Of a stretch of 64,000 bases of DNA, positions 26,484-35,911 are shown piece after piece (within the stretch, counting starts at the first letter, position 1; every line of letters starts with the position of its first letter). The stretch is taken from the NCBI RefSeq assembly GCF_046127645.1, contig NZ_CP175919.1. One strand, written 5' to 3'. Made by a program: the position numbers and the translations under genes. The stretch comes from Clostridium_F caseinilyticum (GTDB taxonomy: Bacteria > Bacillota > Clostridia > Clostridiales > Clostridiaceae). Below the pieces are notes generated by a model. It saw only the letters and a list, made by a program, of their open reading frames with translations, was not told the DNA's origin and ran no database searches.

Positions 26484-27872
26484 TTATACAATAAAGCTTA
26501 ATAAGATAAGTTCTACTAAGCCTACTGCCCAAGCTATAGTAGTAGTAACTGACCATACTCTTATTTGTTCTTTTGCATCTTTTATTCCAAGAGAACGGTT
26601 AACTACCCAGAAATAACTATCATTGAAATATGAGAATAAAAGTGATCCCATACATGCTCCAAGAGCTGCTAAAATTGGGTTAACATTGGATGCTGCAACG
26701 ATTGGTGCTGTTATAGAAGCTGCAGTTATCATGGCAACTGTTCCACTTCCTTGAATAAGTCTTACTAAAGAAGCTATTATAAATGGTATTAACACAACTG
26801 GCATATGAGAGCCTGCAATTGATTTTGCTATATAGTCTCCTGTACCACTATCACGAAGTACCATACCTAAAGCTCCACCACCACCAGTAACTAATATTAT
26901 TATACCAGCAGATTTTATTCCTTTTTCCATTTCATTTATAACTTCTTCTTTATTTAATTTACCTGCCAGTCCATATATAGCTATTACAAGACCAATTCCA
27001 ACAGCAATTATTGGTGACCCTAAAAATTGAACCATATTAGTAAATCCACTAGGGTTTATTGTTTTTTGTTTAATTAAAACATCTAATATAGTGTTTACAA
27101 GTATAAATATTATAGGTGTTATTATTGGTGCAAAGGCCATAAATGTAGATGGTAATTCTTTATCATCCTCATCATGTTCAAAGTCATATACTGGTTCTTG
27201 GTATTCTGTACGAATCCATTGATCCTCTTCTTCTCCTGGAATTTGATATATTTTTTTTCCTATATACTTTCCATAAATCATTCCGGCTATCACCATAGGT
27301 ATAGCTAAAGGAATTCCCCATAAAATAAAGTTTCCTACACTTACTCCAAATATACCTGCAACTCCTACTGGACCAGGTGTTGGTGGCACTAAACTATGAG
27401 TAATTACAAGTCCTAATCCTAAAGCTACCCCTAAAGAAACTACTGATTTTTTAGTTTTCTTAGAAATTGCCTTTGCAAGTGGTGCTAAGATTATAAATCC
27501 TGAATCACAAAATATAGGTATAGATACTATAAATCCTGTTATAGCTAATGCTAATTCTTCTCTTTTTTTACCTAAAAACTTTATAAAAGTTCTAGCCATT
27601 CTTTCTGCTGCACCAGATACTTCAAAGATCTGCCCCATCATTACTCCAAAACCTATAATTATACCAATGCTTCCTAAGGTTCCCCCAAAACCTTTAGATA
27701 TTGAATCAATTATTTTATTAGGTGGCATTCCTCCTACAAGCCCAGTAGTAGCTGCCGAGATAATTAGTGCTAAGAACGTGTGAATTTTAGTTTTTAATAT
27801 TAAGAATACAAGTATGCTAATTCCAACTACAAGTCCTAATATCATTTGATTTCCTGCTACTGCGTTTCCCAT
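26484..27872 (-). CDS. GntP family permease
   Basis: This about 462-residue integral membrane protein belongs to the gluconate:H+ symporter (GntP) family, with about 12-14 spans and family segments such as GGMPPNKIIDSISKGFGGTLG, CDSGFIILAPLAKAISKKT, HSLVPPTPGPVGVAGIFG and LFSYFNDSYFWVVNRSLGI. It very likely imports the sugar acid used by the adjoining kinase and dehydrogenase. ATG 27872 follows AAAGGAGGA by 7 nt and is preferred over the 12-codon longer frame. It lies 294 nt after pdxA2, so it may have its own promoter. Confidence 0.92.
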   Translation of the reverse strand: MGNAVAGNQMILGLVVGISILVFLILKTKIHTFLALIISAATTGLVGGMPPNKIIDSISKGFGGTLGSIGIIIGFGVMMGQIFEVSGAAERMARTFIKFLGKKREELALAITGFIVSIPIFCDSGFIILAPLAKAISKKTKKSVVSLGVALGLGLVITHSLVPPTPGPVGVAGIFGVSVGNFILWGIPLAIPMVIAGMIYGKYIGKKIYQIPGEEEDQWIRTEYQEPVYDFEHDEDDKELPSTFMAFAPIITPIIFILVNTILDVLIKQKTINPSGFTNMVQFLGSPIIAVGIGLVIAIYGLAGKLNKEEVINEMEKGIKSAGIIILVTGGGGALGMVLRDSGTGDYIAKSIAGSHMPVVLIPFIIASLVRLIQGSGTVAMITAASITAPIVAASNVNPILAALGACMGSLLFSYFNDSYFWVVNRSLGIKDAKEQIRVWSVTTTIAWAVGLVELILLSFIV

Positions 27873-28069
27873 TATTCTTCCTCCTTTTGTTTTTGTAAAG
27901 GTATTCATTTATATTTAAAAAAACTAGTAAAATTTTTTATGTATACTTTAATAAATTTGTTTCCCCTGTAAAATCAAAACTGAATTTTTAGTTTATAATT
28001 ATTTCTAGTTGATTTTCAAATTCTAAAAATATGCTTTTAATCAATTTACATTTCAATTTATATATTATT

Positions 28070-28141
28070 CTAAGAGATTCTTATCTCCATATTACCTAAA
28101 GAATACAGATATAATATATAAATGAAGATAGGAATCTTTAG
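28070..28141 (-). repeat. Inverted repeat between pdxA2 and gntP
   Basis: CTAAGAGATTCTTATCT at 28070-28086 pairs with AGATAGGAATCTTTAG at 28126-28141 (loop about 39 nt). It lies 26 nt past the pdxA2 stop and could be a terminator or attenuator that lowers gntP expression. Confidence 0.5.
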
Positions 28142-28166
28142 AACTTATTATAACTATTAATAAACT

Positions 28167-29171
28167 TTATTTTTTAAACTTAGGTGAATATTTAGCTGCT
28201 AAAATTATGGCTTCTACCATACTTACGGAAGTAGCTTGTCCAGTACCTGCTATATCAAAAGCTGTTCCATGATCTACTGAAGTTCTAAGTATTGGCATAC
28301 CATTTGTTACAGCAATAGTTCTTTCAAAGTCTAATGTTTTTGTTGCTATATGTCCTTGGTCATGATATAAAGATAATACTGAATTATATCTTCCCTTAAG
28401 AGCTAGATGGAATACTGAATCTGCTCCTATAGGACCTTCTACTTTATATCCCATTTTTTGAGCTTCTTCTATGGCTGGAACAACAGCTTTCATTTCTTCA
28501 TCCCCAAATAATCCATGCTCTCCACTGTGAGGATTTAAACCTGCAACAGCCATTTTCCCATCTTTTACTCCTAGCTTTTCTAAAGCCTTTGAGCATCTTA
28601 TTATATAATCTAACACTCTTTCTTTAGTTACTAAGTCACAAGCTTTTCTTAAAGAAACATGTCTTGTTAAGAAGAATACCCTCATTCCTCTAACTTCAAA
28701 CATAGTAAGGGGATCTTCTGTATCTGTTAAATCTGCTAAAATTTCAGTATGTCCTATATAATTTACATTGCCTTCTTTTAATGATTCCTTATTTATTGGA
28801 GTTGTGGCTATAGCATCTAGCTCTCCCTCTTTAGCCATTTCTACAGATTTTTTTATATATTCAAAGGCTGCTTTTCCTGCTGTACCTTGAATCTTACCTA
28901 TTTTTAATTCATCAATATCTATATTATTTAAATCTACTAAATCTATAGTTCCTAAAGTAAACTTTCCTTCCTCTGCTTTTTTAATTGAATTTATATTTAA
29001 ATTAACACTGCAAAATCTCATAGCTTGCTTAATTACGTTTTCATCTCCTATTAATATAGGATTACATTTTTCATAAACTTCTGCTTCAGTTAATGATTTT
29101 ACTGCTATTTCTGGTCCTATTCCTGCTGGATCTCCTATAGGTATTCCTATTACTGGTTTATTATTAATCAT
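28167..29171 (-). CDS. pdxA2: 4-phospho-threonate/erythronate dehydrogenase (PdxA2-type)
   Basis: This 334-residue NAD-dependent oxidative decarboxylase is of the PdxA family. Family motifs are GIPIGDPAGIGPEIAVKS, NYIGHTEILADL with a metal-ligand His, YHDQGHIATK with the second, and VDHGTAFDIAGTGQA with the third. Because it is sandwiched between a DUF1537 kinase and a GntP permease rather than with vitamin B6 genes, it should be the PdxA2 branch, which turns 4-phospho-D-threonate or D-erythronate into dihydroxyacetone phosphate and CO2. It starts after AAGGAGG, 12 nt past the kinase stop. Confidence 0.87.
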   Translation of the reverse strand: MINNKPVIGIPIGDPAGIGPEIAVKSLTEAEVYEKCNPILIGDENVIKQAMRFCSVNLNINSIKKAEEGKFTLGTIDLVDLNNIDIDELKIGKIQGTAGKAAFEYIKKSVEMAKEGELDAIATTPINKESLKEGNVNYIGHTEILADLTDTEDPLTMFEVRGMRVFFLTRHVSLRKACDLVTKERVLDYIIRCSKALEKLGVKDGKMAVAGLNPHSGEHGLFGDEEMKAVVPAIEEAQKMGYKVEGPIGADSVFHLALKGRYNSVLSLYHDQGHIATKTLDFERTIAVTNGMPILRTSVDHGTAFDIAGTGQATSVSMVEAIILAAKYSPKFKK

Positions 29172-29183
29172 ATTTAGTCCTCC

Positions 29184-30521
29184 TTAATCACAATTAATAT
29201 CTTTAAGTAAATAATCTACACATAATTTTATTCCATCTTCTTTTCCTACCATTCCTCCTTTACTTACAATTCTCATATCTGGGAATTCCCCTTCTATGAA
29301 CTTACCATAAGCAGCTAAAGGCATTACTTCATCTAATAGTTCTAATCCTGCTGAATTAAATTTTCTACAAATACTAACGCTTATATCTCCTCCACTGCTA
29401 AATATTCCTCTTACAGATTTTATTTCTTTCATTATTTTATAACTTATTTCTGCCACCGCAGTGTTCATTATTTGAGATAAAAATTCTTTTGTAGTATCTT
29501 GCTGTTTTGCTTCTTCATCTAAATTAATTCTTACTTCTTCATATAAAGAATCTAATACTACACAAAATACATCATATGAATCTTTATTCTTTATAACCTT
29601 ATTTGTTACTCTATCTATTTCTTTGTGTTTTGTATTTATATCACCTAATATAGCTCTAGCATTTATATCTATCTTAAGTATGTCTCTATCTTTTAAAATT
29701 CTTTCTAGTTGTGCTCTAGTAGTATCTGTTATACTTCCTATAGCCATAAGAACTTTATTATTAATATCCCTATCTTTTTTAATCTCTTCATCCTTTTTAC
29801 TCTTATTATCTAAAACAATATGTTGCTTTATTACCTCTGCAGTAAAAGGACCTGGATCTACAGATATAAATTTAATTTTTGTATTTATCAATGCCTTTGA
29901 TATAACTTCTAAATCATTGTTGTCCAAAGCATCAAATATTATTAACTTTTTACCTTCATCATAAAACTTTAATATTTTCTTTTGTAAATTTTTACATCCC
30001 TTTTTAATATCTTCAATATATATGGATGCAGCTTCATATTTGCTTTGATCCTTTACTAATTTTTCAATTCTAGAAGAGTTTATAGGTTTCTTACCATCCT
30101 TTGCCGCATCTGAATCTTCTAAAGCCTTACCATTTACTAAAAGATATCCTCCTACAGCTTGTCTGTTTGCCTCAGGAAAAGCTGGTACTACTGCAGCTAT
30201 AGTATCTTTTGGAAGTATATCTAACATTCCATCTATTTCCGATCCAATATTTCCCCTTAAAGTACTATCTATTCTCTTTCCGTAAACTTTTACATTTTCA
30301 TTAAAGAAAAATTCTGTAGCTTGATAGACCCTTTCATAAGCATCATCTTTTTCTATCCCTCTACTATCTGTTGAGTAAAGAACTGTATCGTAGGAATTCT
30401 CTAAATCATCTTTTTTTAGAGAATTCATCAATGTTACAGGTTTTAATCCTAATTTTTTAATCAAAACTCCTGTAGCATTAGCTCCTGTCAAATCATCAGC
30501 TATAATAACATAATTTAGCAT
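29184..30521 (-). CDS. dtnK: Four-carbon acid sugar kinase (DUF1537, DtnK-type)
   Basis: This 445-residue kinase belongs to the DUF1537 family. The N-terminal substrate domain shows VIIADDLTGANATGV, YSTDSRGIEKDDAY, and YGKRIDSTLRGNIGSEIDG; the C-terminal nucleotide domain shows GSITDTTRAQ and GIFSSGGDISVSI and ends MRIVSKGGMVGKEDGI. Characterised members phosphorylate D-threonate, L-threonate or D-erythronate at C4. The pairing with PdxA2 and no class II aldolase points to D-threonate or D-erythronate. It starts after GGGGGAA, 65 nt after the DeoR gene. Confidence 0.87.
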   Translation of the reverse strand: MLNYVIIADDLTGANATGVLIKKLGLKPVTLMNSLKKDDLENSYDTVLYSTDSRGIEKDDAYERVYQATEFFFNENVKVYGKRIDSTLRGNIGSEIDGMLDILPKDTIAAVVPAFPEANRQAVGGYLLVNGKALEDSDAAKDGKKPINSSRIEKLVKDQSKYEAASIYIEDIKKGCKNLQKKILKFYDEGKKLIIFDALDNNDLEVISKALINTKIKFISVDPGPFTAEVIKQHIVLDNKSKKDEEIKKDRDINNKVLMAIGSITDTTRAQLERILKDRDILKIDINARAILGDINTKHKEIDRVTNKVIKNKDSYDVFCVVLDSLYEEVRINLDEEAKQQDTTKEFLSQIMNTAVAEISYKIMKEIKSVRGIFSSGGDISVSICRKFNSAGLELLDEVMPLAAYGKFIEGEFPDMRIVSKGGMVGKEDGIKLCVDYLLKDINCD

Positions 30522-30586
30522 TTGTTTTCCCCCTTGAATCGCTCATTTGATAAGCTTTTATAGTATTTACTTAATAAAGTTATTAT

Positions 30587-31345
30587 TTATATATTGATGG
30601 TTTTTACATTTAATGATTCCAAATATTTATTCTCATCTTCATTAAATTTTTTATCTGTAATAATGCAATTTACTAATTCTATAGAAAATATATTTACAAA
30701 AGATTCTTTATTAAACTTACTGCTATCTGTTAAAAGAACAGAATAAGATGCTGATTTTACTATATGTTTCTTTAAACTTGCTTTTTCAAATGTAGGAGTA
30801 GATAACCTAAAATCAGAATCTATGCCAGAAGTTCCTAAGAAGGCTACATTAACTTTTATATTAGATATAAATTCATCCGCAGTAGGACCTATTATGCACC
30901 CTGTTTCTTCCTGTATTTTCCCACCTACTATATAAGCTCTCACATTGTTTTGGTATAATTCTAAAGCTATTTTAAGATCGTTTGTTATGACCGTTATATC
31001 TTTTACTTTATTAAGTACTTTAGCCAGCTCAAAGGTTGTAGTACCTGCATCTAAAAATATACTATCTCCCTCTTTAATTATGCTTAATGCTTTTTCTGCT
31101 ATTTTTTCTTTTACATATATATTACTTATCTTTTTTAAATCATAGGCTTGTTCTGATAAATAAGTAGAACGTTTTACAGCTCCCCCATGACTTCTGTATA
31201 AAATACCTTTATCCTGTAATCTATCAAAATCTCTTCTTATAGTCATCAAACTTACATCTAGCTCATTAGCAATATCTTCAACTTTCACAGTTCCTAATTC
31301 ATCTAATTTTTCAATTATGTATTGTTCTCTCTCTATTGGAAGCAT
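30587..31345 (-). CDS. DeoR-family transcriptional regulator
   Basis: This 252-residue repressor has the DeoR-type N-terminal winged helix (KVEDIANELDVSLMTIRRDFD, recognition helix SLMTIRRDF, then LYRSHGGAV) and the C-terminal sugar-phosphate-binding domain (DAGTTTFELAKVL, VITNDLKIALEL, VAFLGTSGID). As first gene before the kinase, dehydrogenase and permease, it very probably controls their response to a phosphorylated acid-sugar intermediate. Two direct repeats of TTCGTTT type in the upstream spacer could be its operators. Confidence 0.92.
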   Translation of the reverse strand: MLPIEREQYIIEKLDELGTVKVEDIANELDVSLMTIRRDFDRLQDKGILYRSHGGAVKRSTYLSEQAYDLKKISNIYVKEKIAEKALSIIKEGDSIFLDAGTTTFELAKVLNKVKDITVITNDLKIALELYQNNVRAYIVGGKIQEETGCIIGPTADEFISNIKVNVAFLGTSGIDSDFRLSTPTFEKASLKKHIVKSASYSVLLTDSSKFNKESFVNIFSIELVNCIITDKKFNEDENKYLESLNVKTINI

Positions 31346-31424
31346 CTTATCACCTCTTAAATTTAATATAAAAACAAATATATATTAACTTAATTTATTT
31401 ACAAAATTTTATTTGTGTTTTTGC

Positions 31425-31448
31425 TTTCGTTTTATATGTTCGTTTATG
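31425..31448 (-). promoter_or_regulatory. Direct repeats upstream of deoR-type gene
   Basis: TTTCGTTTTAT (31425-31435) and GTTCGTTTATG (31438-31448) are direct repeats 13 nt apart, about 80-100 nt before the regulator's start. DeoR-type repressors commonly bind A+T-rich direct repeats with a CG step. Assignment is by position only. Confidence 0.4.
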
Positions 31449-31645
31449 TTAATTAAATATTATAATGTATTTTAAAATTTGTCAATATATTTTATAAACC
31501 TTTATATATCAATATTGGTTGATATTTTTATAGCAAATATAATTATATATATAGTTAAAAAATAATTATTTATTTATATACCTAACATAAACTCACATAT
31601 TTACTTGTGGCGTTATTTTTTTGTCCATTAAACATAAAAATTAGT

Positions 31646-31753
31646 AAATGTTTTTTCAAAACATATATTAGACTTGATACTCTTCCACCGATGAAAAGTG
31701 CTCAAGCTTTGCATACATCATTAGGATTTTATGATATTGAACCATGTGTATAA
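31646..31753 (+). pseudogene. GNAT acetyltransferase C-terminal fragment
   Basis: This short open frame reads IRLDTLPPMKSAQALHTSLG followed by FYDIEPC and a stop, which is the ordinary C-terminal end of a GNAT acetyltransferase (normally LDTL...A..LYESLGF). Nothing upstream in this frame resembles the rest of such a protein, and there is no start signal. It is a decayed remnant. The rest of 31449-31926 has no gene. Confidence 0.6.
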
Positions 31754-31925
31754 CCCCAAAGTTTATGGAGTTGAGATTGAAAGACTAATTTCTTATATTG
31801 TTAAATAGATTTAAGACGCATTTTTTTAAAATGTTTATTTATATCTTAAGGGAAGTCTCAAAATGGCTTTCCTTAAGATTAAATACTATTTTATATTTAA
31901 AATCTCTTTCTACTATAAAAGCACC

Positions 31926-31960
31926 CAGCCGTTATAAGCTGAATGCTCTTTATAATCTTA
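31926..31960 (-). terminator. Terminator of the CPBP protease gene
   Basis: On the minus strand, AGAGCATTCAGC, loop TTATAAC, GGCTGGGTGCTTTTAT forms a stem with two G-T pairs and a T run. It lies about 70 nt beyond the CPBP stop. Confidence 0.72.
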
Positions 31961-32025
31961 TTTATTATTTTTTAATATATTGTCTACTTCTTTATATTAG
32001 ACAACCTAATAATTTACCTTTGCTT

Positions 32026-32919
32026 TTATAAAGGGATTTTTTCATATGAATTAATAATTTTATATAATAATATTATTATGGTTACAGATAAAACTATAGT
32101 GCATGCAATTCCAGCTTCTGGTCCAAAGGAGCCTCCTGTAAATAATTCTGAACCAACTAATTTTAATTTTATCAAACTTCCAATACCTGTTTCCATGCCG
32201 CTTACTTCAAATCCAAAAATATTTCCTTGAAAAAAGTTCCAAGCTGCATGTAGTCCACAAGCACCCCAAAGATTCTTTGTTTTTATAACATATAATCCAA
32301 AAACTATTCCTGTTATAAATAAATTTAAAATTGCTACAAAGCTTACATTAGGATTAAAGAAATGTAAAAGAGCAAATAGCAACGATGAAAATATTAAACC
32401 TATAGTTATATTATATTTTGCACCTAACACATTCATAAGCCATCCTCTTACTAATATCTCTTCTGTTGCACTTTGAATTATCCATCCTGGCAAAACTATC
32501 ATTAATGGTAGTAGGCTCTTTAGATTTAATCCGTTTACTAAATTTATATGTCCTGTAACTGTAAGAACTATAACTACTAATGAAAATAATATAATACCTA
32601 CAACAAAACCTGAAATATACTTTCTAATAAATCCTTCTCTACAAAATCCTAAACCACTAATACTTCGTTTTTCTCGTTTTTTCACCCAGAAAAATACAAT
32701 TAAAGTAGAAAATAAAAATCCTGTTATTAAATGAAGTGAAAAATTGATTGGGGAATTATCGGAAATTTTTAATATTGACTTCATTATATAAAGTACAATC
32801 CCCCCTATTATCTCTCCTATAATCATAAATAAAAGTACTAATAAATAAGATACAATTATATTATATAGGTGCTTAGATTCTTTAGCTTGTCTAGTTAATT
32901 CTGTCTCCTTAAAAGTCAT
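32026..32919 (-). CDS. CPBP family intramembrane metalloprotease
   Basis: This 297-residue membrane protein, with about seven to eight predicted spans, carries the Abi/CPBP motifs: ATEEILVRGWLMNVLG (EExxxR) near residue 160, FALLHFFNPN near 190 and GLHAAWNFFQG near 235. These supply the Glu and His residues of the intramembrane protease site. Members process prenylated proteins or act in bacteriocin self-immunity and signalling; no bacteriocin gene is seen next to it. It begins after GGGAGGTAATTT and appears monocistronic. Confidence 0.9.
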   Translation of the reverse strand: MTFKETELTRQAKESKHLYNIIVSYLLVLLFMIIGEIIGGIVLYIMKSILKISDNSPINFSLHLITGFLFSTLIVFFWVKKREKRSISGLGFCREGFIRKYISGFVVGIILFSLVVIVLTVTGHINLVNGLNLKSLLPLMIVLPGWIIQSATEEILVRGWLMNVLGAKYNITIGLIFSSLLFALLHFFNPNVSFVAILNLFITGIVFGLYVIKTKNLWGACGLHAAWNFFQGNIFGFEVSGMETGIGSLIKLKLVGSELFTGGSFGPEAGIACTIVLSVTIIILLYKIINSYEKIPL

Positions 32920-32954
32920 AAATTACCTCCCTAAAATTATACTAATTAAATTAC

Positions 32955-33150
32955 TAATTTTAATAAACAGAGTTCTTGGCTTTAGAGAAATTTTTTACTC
33001 CCACTAAAGCTTATTAACAGAATTCTTAGGAATTCTGAGCCTTAGAATTGGTTATCCTTTAGGATAAATCGTTATACAGGGGCGTAACCGCCCTTTACTT
33101 CCACCTTGAAGAAAATGGGAGTATTAGAGTAGGGTAGTCATCAAATAAAA
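32955..33150 (-). repeat. Beta palindromic element, copy 3
   Basis: It contains two stacked hairpins (TGGCTTTAGAGAAA/TTTACTCCCACTAAAG region at 32975-33010, and CTTAGGAATTCTGAG at 33025-33040), a GTTATCC/GGATAA hairpin, then the conserved tail 33065-33150 with GGGGCGTAACCGCCC (a GC-rich hairpin), TTTACTTCCACC, GAAGAAAATGGGAGTATTA and GGTAGTCATC. The rest of 32920-33405 has no gene. Confidence 0.7.
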
Positions 33151-33405
33151 TCTGTGGATTATTATATCATGAAATACATAATTATACTAATTATTATATT
33201 TATTCAAAAAAATAATTATTCTATAAATTAATACTATTTTTTTCTTTAATAAAACTCACTTACATTTAATTATATTTTACTCCCTATATAAATTATTCCA
33301 CAAAATATATAAAATTTATATAAAATTTGTATAAATTCATTGAAAAAACAATGGTAAATGTTATATATTATATATGGTAACTAAAGTTTAGGAGGCATCT
33401 TTTTA

Positions 33406-34791
33406 ATGAATAAAGGAAGAACTAGAAGTAAAAATCATATTAGACCTAGAGTTATAGGTTTATTAAGCATACTTATAATCTACCTATGTATGGTATTATA
33501 CTTTAAAAATCATTTTTATTTTAGGACAACTATTAACGGTATTAAAGCTTCAGGCAAAACCGTAGAAGAAATTAATAAGGAAATGGAAAGCGAGGTGAAA
33601 AATTACGCATTACAATTAGAGGGCAGAGATGGCTCTAAAGAAAAGATTTCGGCAAAAGACTTTAATCTTAAATATAATACTAATAATGAAATCCAAAAGT
33701 TAAAAGATGCTGAAAATCCTTTTAATATATTTAAAGCCATTTTTCTAAAGAAAGATCTGAAAATGCCTAGAACTATTTCTTATGATGAAGAAGCGTTAAA
33801 ACAACATATTAATAAAATGGTTTTCTTTAATGAAAATAAAATAACCAATCCTAAAAATGCTAGTTTAAATTTTACAGGAAAAGAATATGCAATTACAGCA
33901 GAAGTTATGGGAAACAAGGTTAACAAAGATAACCTGATTAAAGAAATAAAAAATGCAATAGTTACTAATAAAGAAGTTATAAATTTAGAACAAAGTAATT
34001 GTTATGAAAATCCAAAATACACTGCAAAATCCAAAGAAGTTATTGAGGCTAAAAATACTATGGATAAATATTTACAAGCAGTAATAACTTATGATATTAG
34101 AGGAAATAAAGAAGTAGTAAATGCTTCTAAAATAAATAATTGGCTTAAAACAGACGAAAAATTCAAGCCCTATGTAGATAAAGAAAAGGTACGAGCTTAC
34201 ATAGACAACTTAGCCTATACTTACAATACAGTAGGAATAACAAGAGATTTTGTTACCGCATCAGGAGCACATGTAAAAGTAAGTGGAGGAAGTTACGGCT
34301 GGGCTATTAATAGATCTAAAGAAACAGAAAATTTAATACAAGCTATAACAGAAAGTAAAACTATAAATAAGAAACCTAGCTATGCTCAAACCACACCTTA
34401 CACTGGTTCTGATGACATAGGGAATACTTATGTAGAAATCGACCTAACAAAGCAACATTTATGGTTTTATAAAAATGGTAGTATTATTGCGGATGGAGAT
34501 ATTGTTACTGGCAATGTGAGCTTAAATTATTCAACTCCTGAAGGTGTTTATAAATTAGAATACAAAGAAAAAAATTCTGTATTAAGAGGAGAAAATTACG
34601 CTGCTCCTGTTGATTTTTGGATGCCTTTCAATGGTGGTATTGGTATGCATGATGCGTCTTGGAGAAAGGAATTTGGTGGAACTATTTACCAAAATGGTGG
34701 TTCTCATGGCTGTATAAACTGTCCACCTGCTTTAGCACAAATTATATTTGAAACCATAGAACCAGGAACTCCAATTATTTGTCATAAATAA
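33406..34791 (+). CDS. L,D-transpeptidase with PG-binding domain
   Basis: This 461-residue enzyme is anchored by one N-terminal span (residues about 15-32) and faces outward. Residues about 60-330 are the peptidoglycan-binding type 4 module common in clostridial L,D-transpeptidases, and residues about 340-461 the YkuD catalytic domain, with YVEIDLTKQHLWFYKNG, GVYKLEYKEKN and the active-site SHGCINCPPALA (Cys436, His434). It makes 3-3 cross-links in the wall. It starts at ATG after GGAGGC and is transcribed alone, convergent with a TetR gene; alpha repeat C lies between their ends. Confidence 0.93.
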   Translation: MNKGRTRSKNHIRPRVIGLLSILIIYLCMVLYFKNHFYFRTTINGIKASGKTVEEINKEMESEVKNYALQLEGRDGSKEKISAKDFNLKYNTNNEIQKLKDAENPFNIFKAIFLKKDLKMPRTISYDEEALKQHINKMVFFNENKITNPKNASLNFTGKEYAITAEVMGNKVNKDNLIKEIKNAIVTNKEVINLEQSNCYENPKYTAKSKEVIEAKNTMDKYLQAVITYDIRGNKEVVNASKINNWLKTDEKFKPYVDKEKVRAYIDNLAYTYNTVGITRDFVTASGAHVKVSGGSYGWAINRSKETENLIQAITESKTINKKPSYAQTTPYTGSDDIGNTYVEIDLTKQHLWFYKNGSIIADGDIVTGNVSLNYSTPEGVYKLEYKEKNSVLRGENYAAPVDFWMPFNGGIGMHDASWRKEFGGTIYQNGGSHGCINCPPALAQIIFETIEPGTPIICHK

Positions 34792-34802
34792 TAAATTTTT
34801 TT

Positions 34803-35098
34803 AAAAGAGAGTATCTCAAAATAGCTTTAATTTTAATATAGTAAATGTAAATAATACATGTAATAAGCATGTGAATAAGCTTTAGTAGTTCTTAATTTAA
34901 CGTAATTAAAAATTTTTGTAATTCCTCACAGGACGTGAGGAGCCAGTAGTGAAGCCAGGAAGGCGCCTCTACTGGGTAAAAAATTTTTAATGGAGTTAAA
35001 TTTAGAACTCCTTGAGCTGTATGAATTGCCTTATTAATGTATTATTTATATTTACGGTTTTAAAATTAAAGCTATTTTTATTTTGAGACATCTCTTTT
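34803..35098 (+). repeat. Alpha structured repeat, copy C
   Basis: This is the best-preserved copy: inverted ends of about 33 nt (AAAAGAGA, TCTCAAAATAGC, TTTAATTTTAA and complements), then inner arms AGTTCTTAATTTAAC / GTTAAATTTAGAACT, then the core hairpins CCTCAC-AGGAC-GTGAGG and CCAGTAG-TGAA-GCC-AGGAA-GGC-GCCT-CTACTGG. It ends 13 nt from the TetR stop. Nothing in it encodes a protein. Confidence 0.88.
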
Positions 35099-35110
35099 AA
35101 CCTTGAATAC

Positions 35111-35704
35111 CTAAAATTTAAGATTTTTATTTATGATATTTTCAACAAGTTCTAAGTAGTCTCCATTATACACAAATGTTCTATTTGCTAACATTACCGC
35201 AATTCCATGCACCATTGACCACATGGCTATTACATCCTGTGCATATTCTTCTTTTTTTACATTTATGCTTTCTAAATATTCAATAGCAGATTCTTTAAAT
35301 ACCCCAAAAGCCCCCATAATTTTAGTTTCAATTTTATTTTCCTCTACTGTAATTTCATATTTATAATTATTTAAAAATAAAAATTTTAAGTAATCAGGGT
35401 TTTCTACCATAAACCAAACATACTTTTTCCCCAGTTCAACTATTTTTTTGTATGGGACATCCTTATATATTTCTGCTATTTCTCTTAAAGACTTTTCAAA
35501 TTCACTAAATACATATTGAGATATAGCATTAATTAATTCTTCTTTATTTTTAAAATGTTTATATGGAGCTGAATGGCTTACATTACATAAAGCCGCTACT
35601 TTTCTGAGTGAAAACTTATCTGCCCCTTCTTCATTAAATAATCTTAACCCCTCTATTATTAAACTTTCTTTTAAATCTCCATGATGATATGTATCGCCTG
35701 CCAT
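35111..35704 (-). CDS. TetR-family transcriptional regulator
   Basis: This 197-residue repressor has a normal TetR helix-turn-helix at residues about 10-58 (LIIEGLRLFNEEGADKFSL, VAALCNVSHSAPYKHFKNKE) and a helical ligand domain after it. It is divergent from two small flavoproteins, and the two promoters interlock around a perfect palindrome, so it most likely represses them and itself. The 5' leader is about 190 nt and contains beta element copy 4. The inducer is unknown; a quinone, nitro compound or other electrophile would fit the flavoprotein targets. Confidence 0.9.
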   Translation of the reverse strand: MAGDTYHHGDLKESLIIEGLRLFNEEGADKFSLRKVAALCNVSHSAPYKHFKNKEELINAISQYVFSEFEKSLREIAEIYKDVPYKKIVELGKKYVWFMVENPDYLKFLFLNNYKYEITVEENKIETKIMGAFGVFKESAIEYLESINVKKEEYAQDVIAMWSMVHGIAVMLANRTFVYNGDYLELVENIINKNLKF

Positions 35705-35724
35705 AAAATAACCTCTTTTCTAAA

Positions 35725-35855
35725 AATATAAATAGATTTCTAAACTTCAATACTCTCACTAAATGCTAGAAATCCTTATTCAATGTACGTAGTCACTCTT
35801 TACTTGAACTTTTAAAAATATGTAAGTATTAGAGCAGTTAGTCATGGGACAAATA
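35725..35855 (-). repeat. Beta palindromic element, degenerate copy 4
   Basis: GATTTCTAAAC / GCTAGAAATC forms the hairpin (35731-35790) and the tail at 35795-35855 (GTAGTCACTCTTTACTTG, AAGTATTAGAGCAGTTAGTCAT) matches the tail of copies 2 and 3. It lies in the tetR leader. Confidence 0.6.
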
Positions 35856-35882
35856 TATTATAACATATAATATATTTATATG

Positions 35883-35911
35883 TTGACACTGTAAACTTAC
35901 AGCAGTATAAT
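35883..35911 (+). promoter_or_regulatory. Consensus sigma-A promoter and palindrome for flavoprotein operon
   Basis: TTGACA (35883-35888), a 17-nt spacer and TATAAT (35906-35911) form a perfect consensus promoter reading to the flavoprotein genes. The spacer contains the palindrome CTGTAAACTTACAG (35889-35902), a probable TetR operator placed where a bound repressor would block polymerase. Confidence 0.88.
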
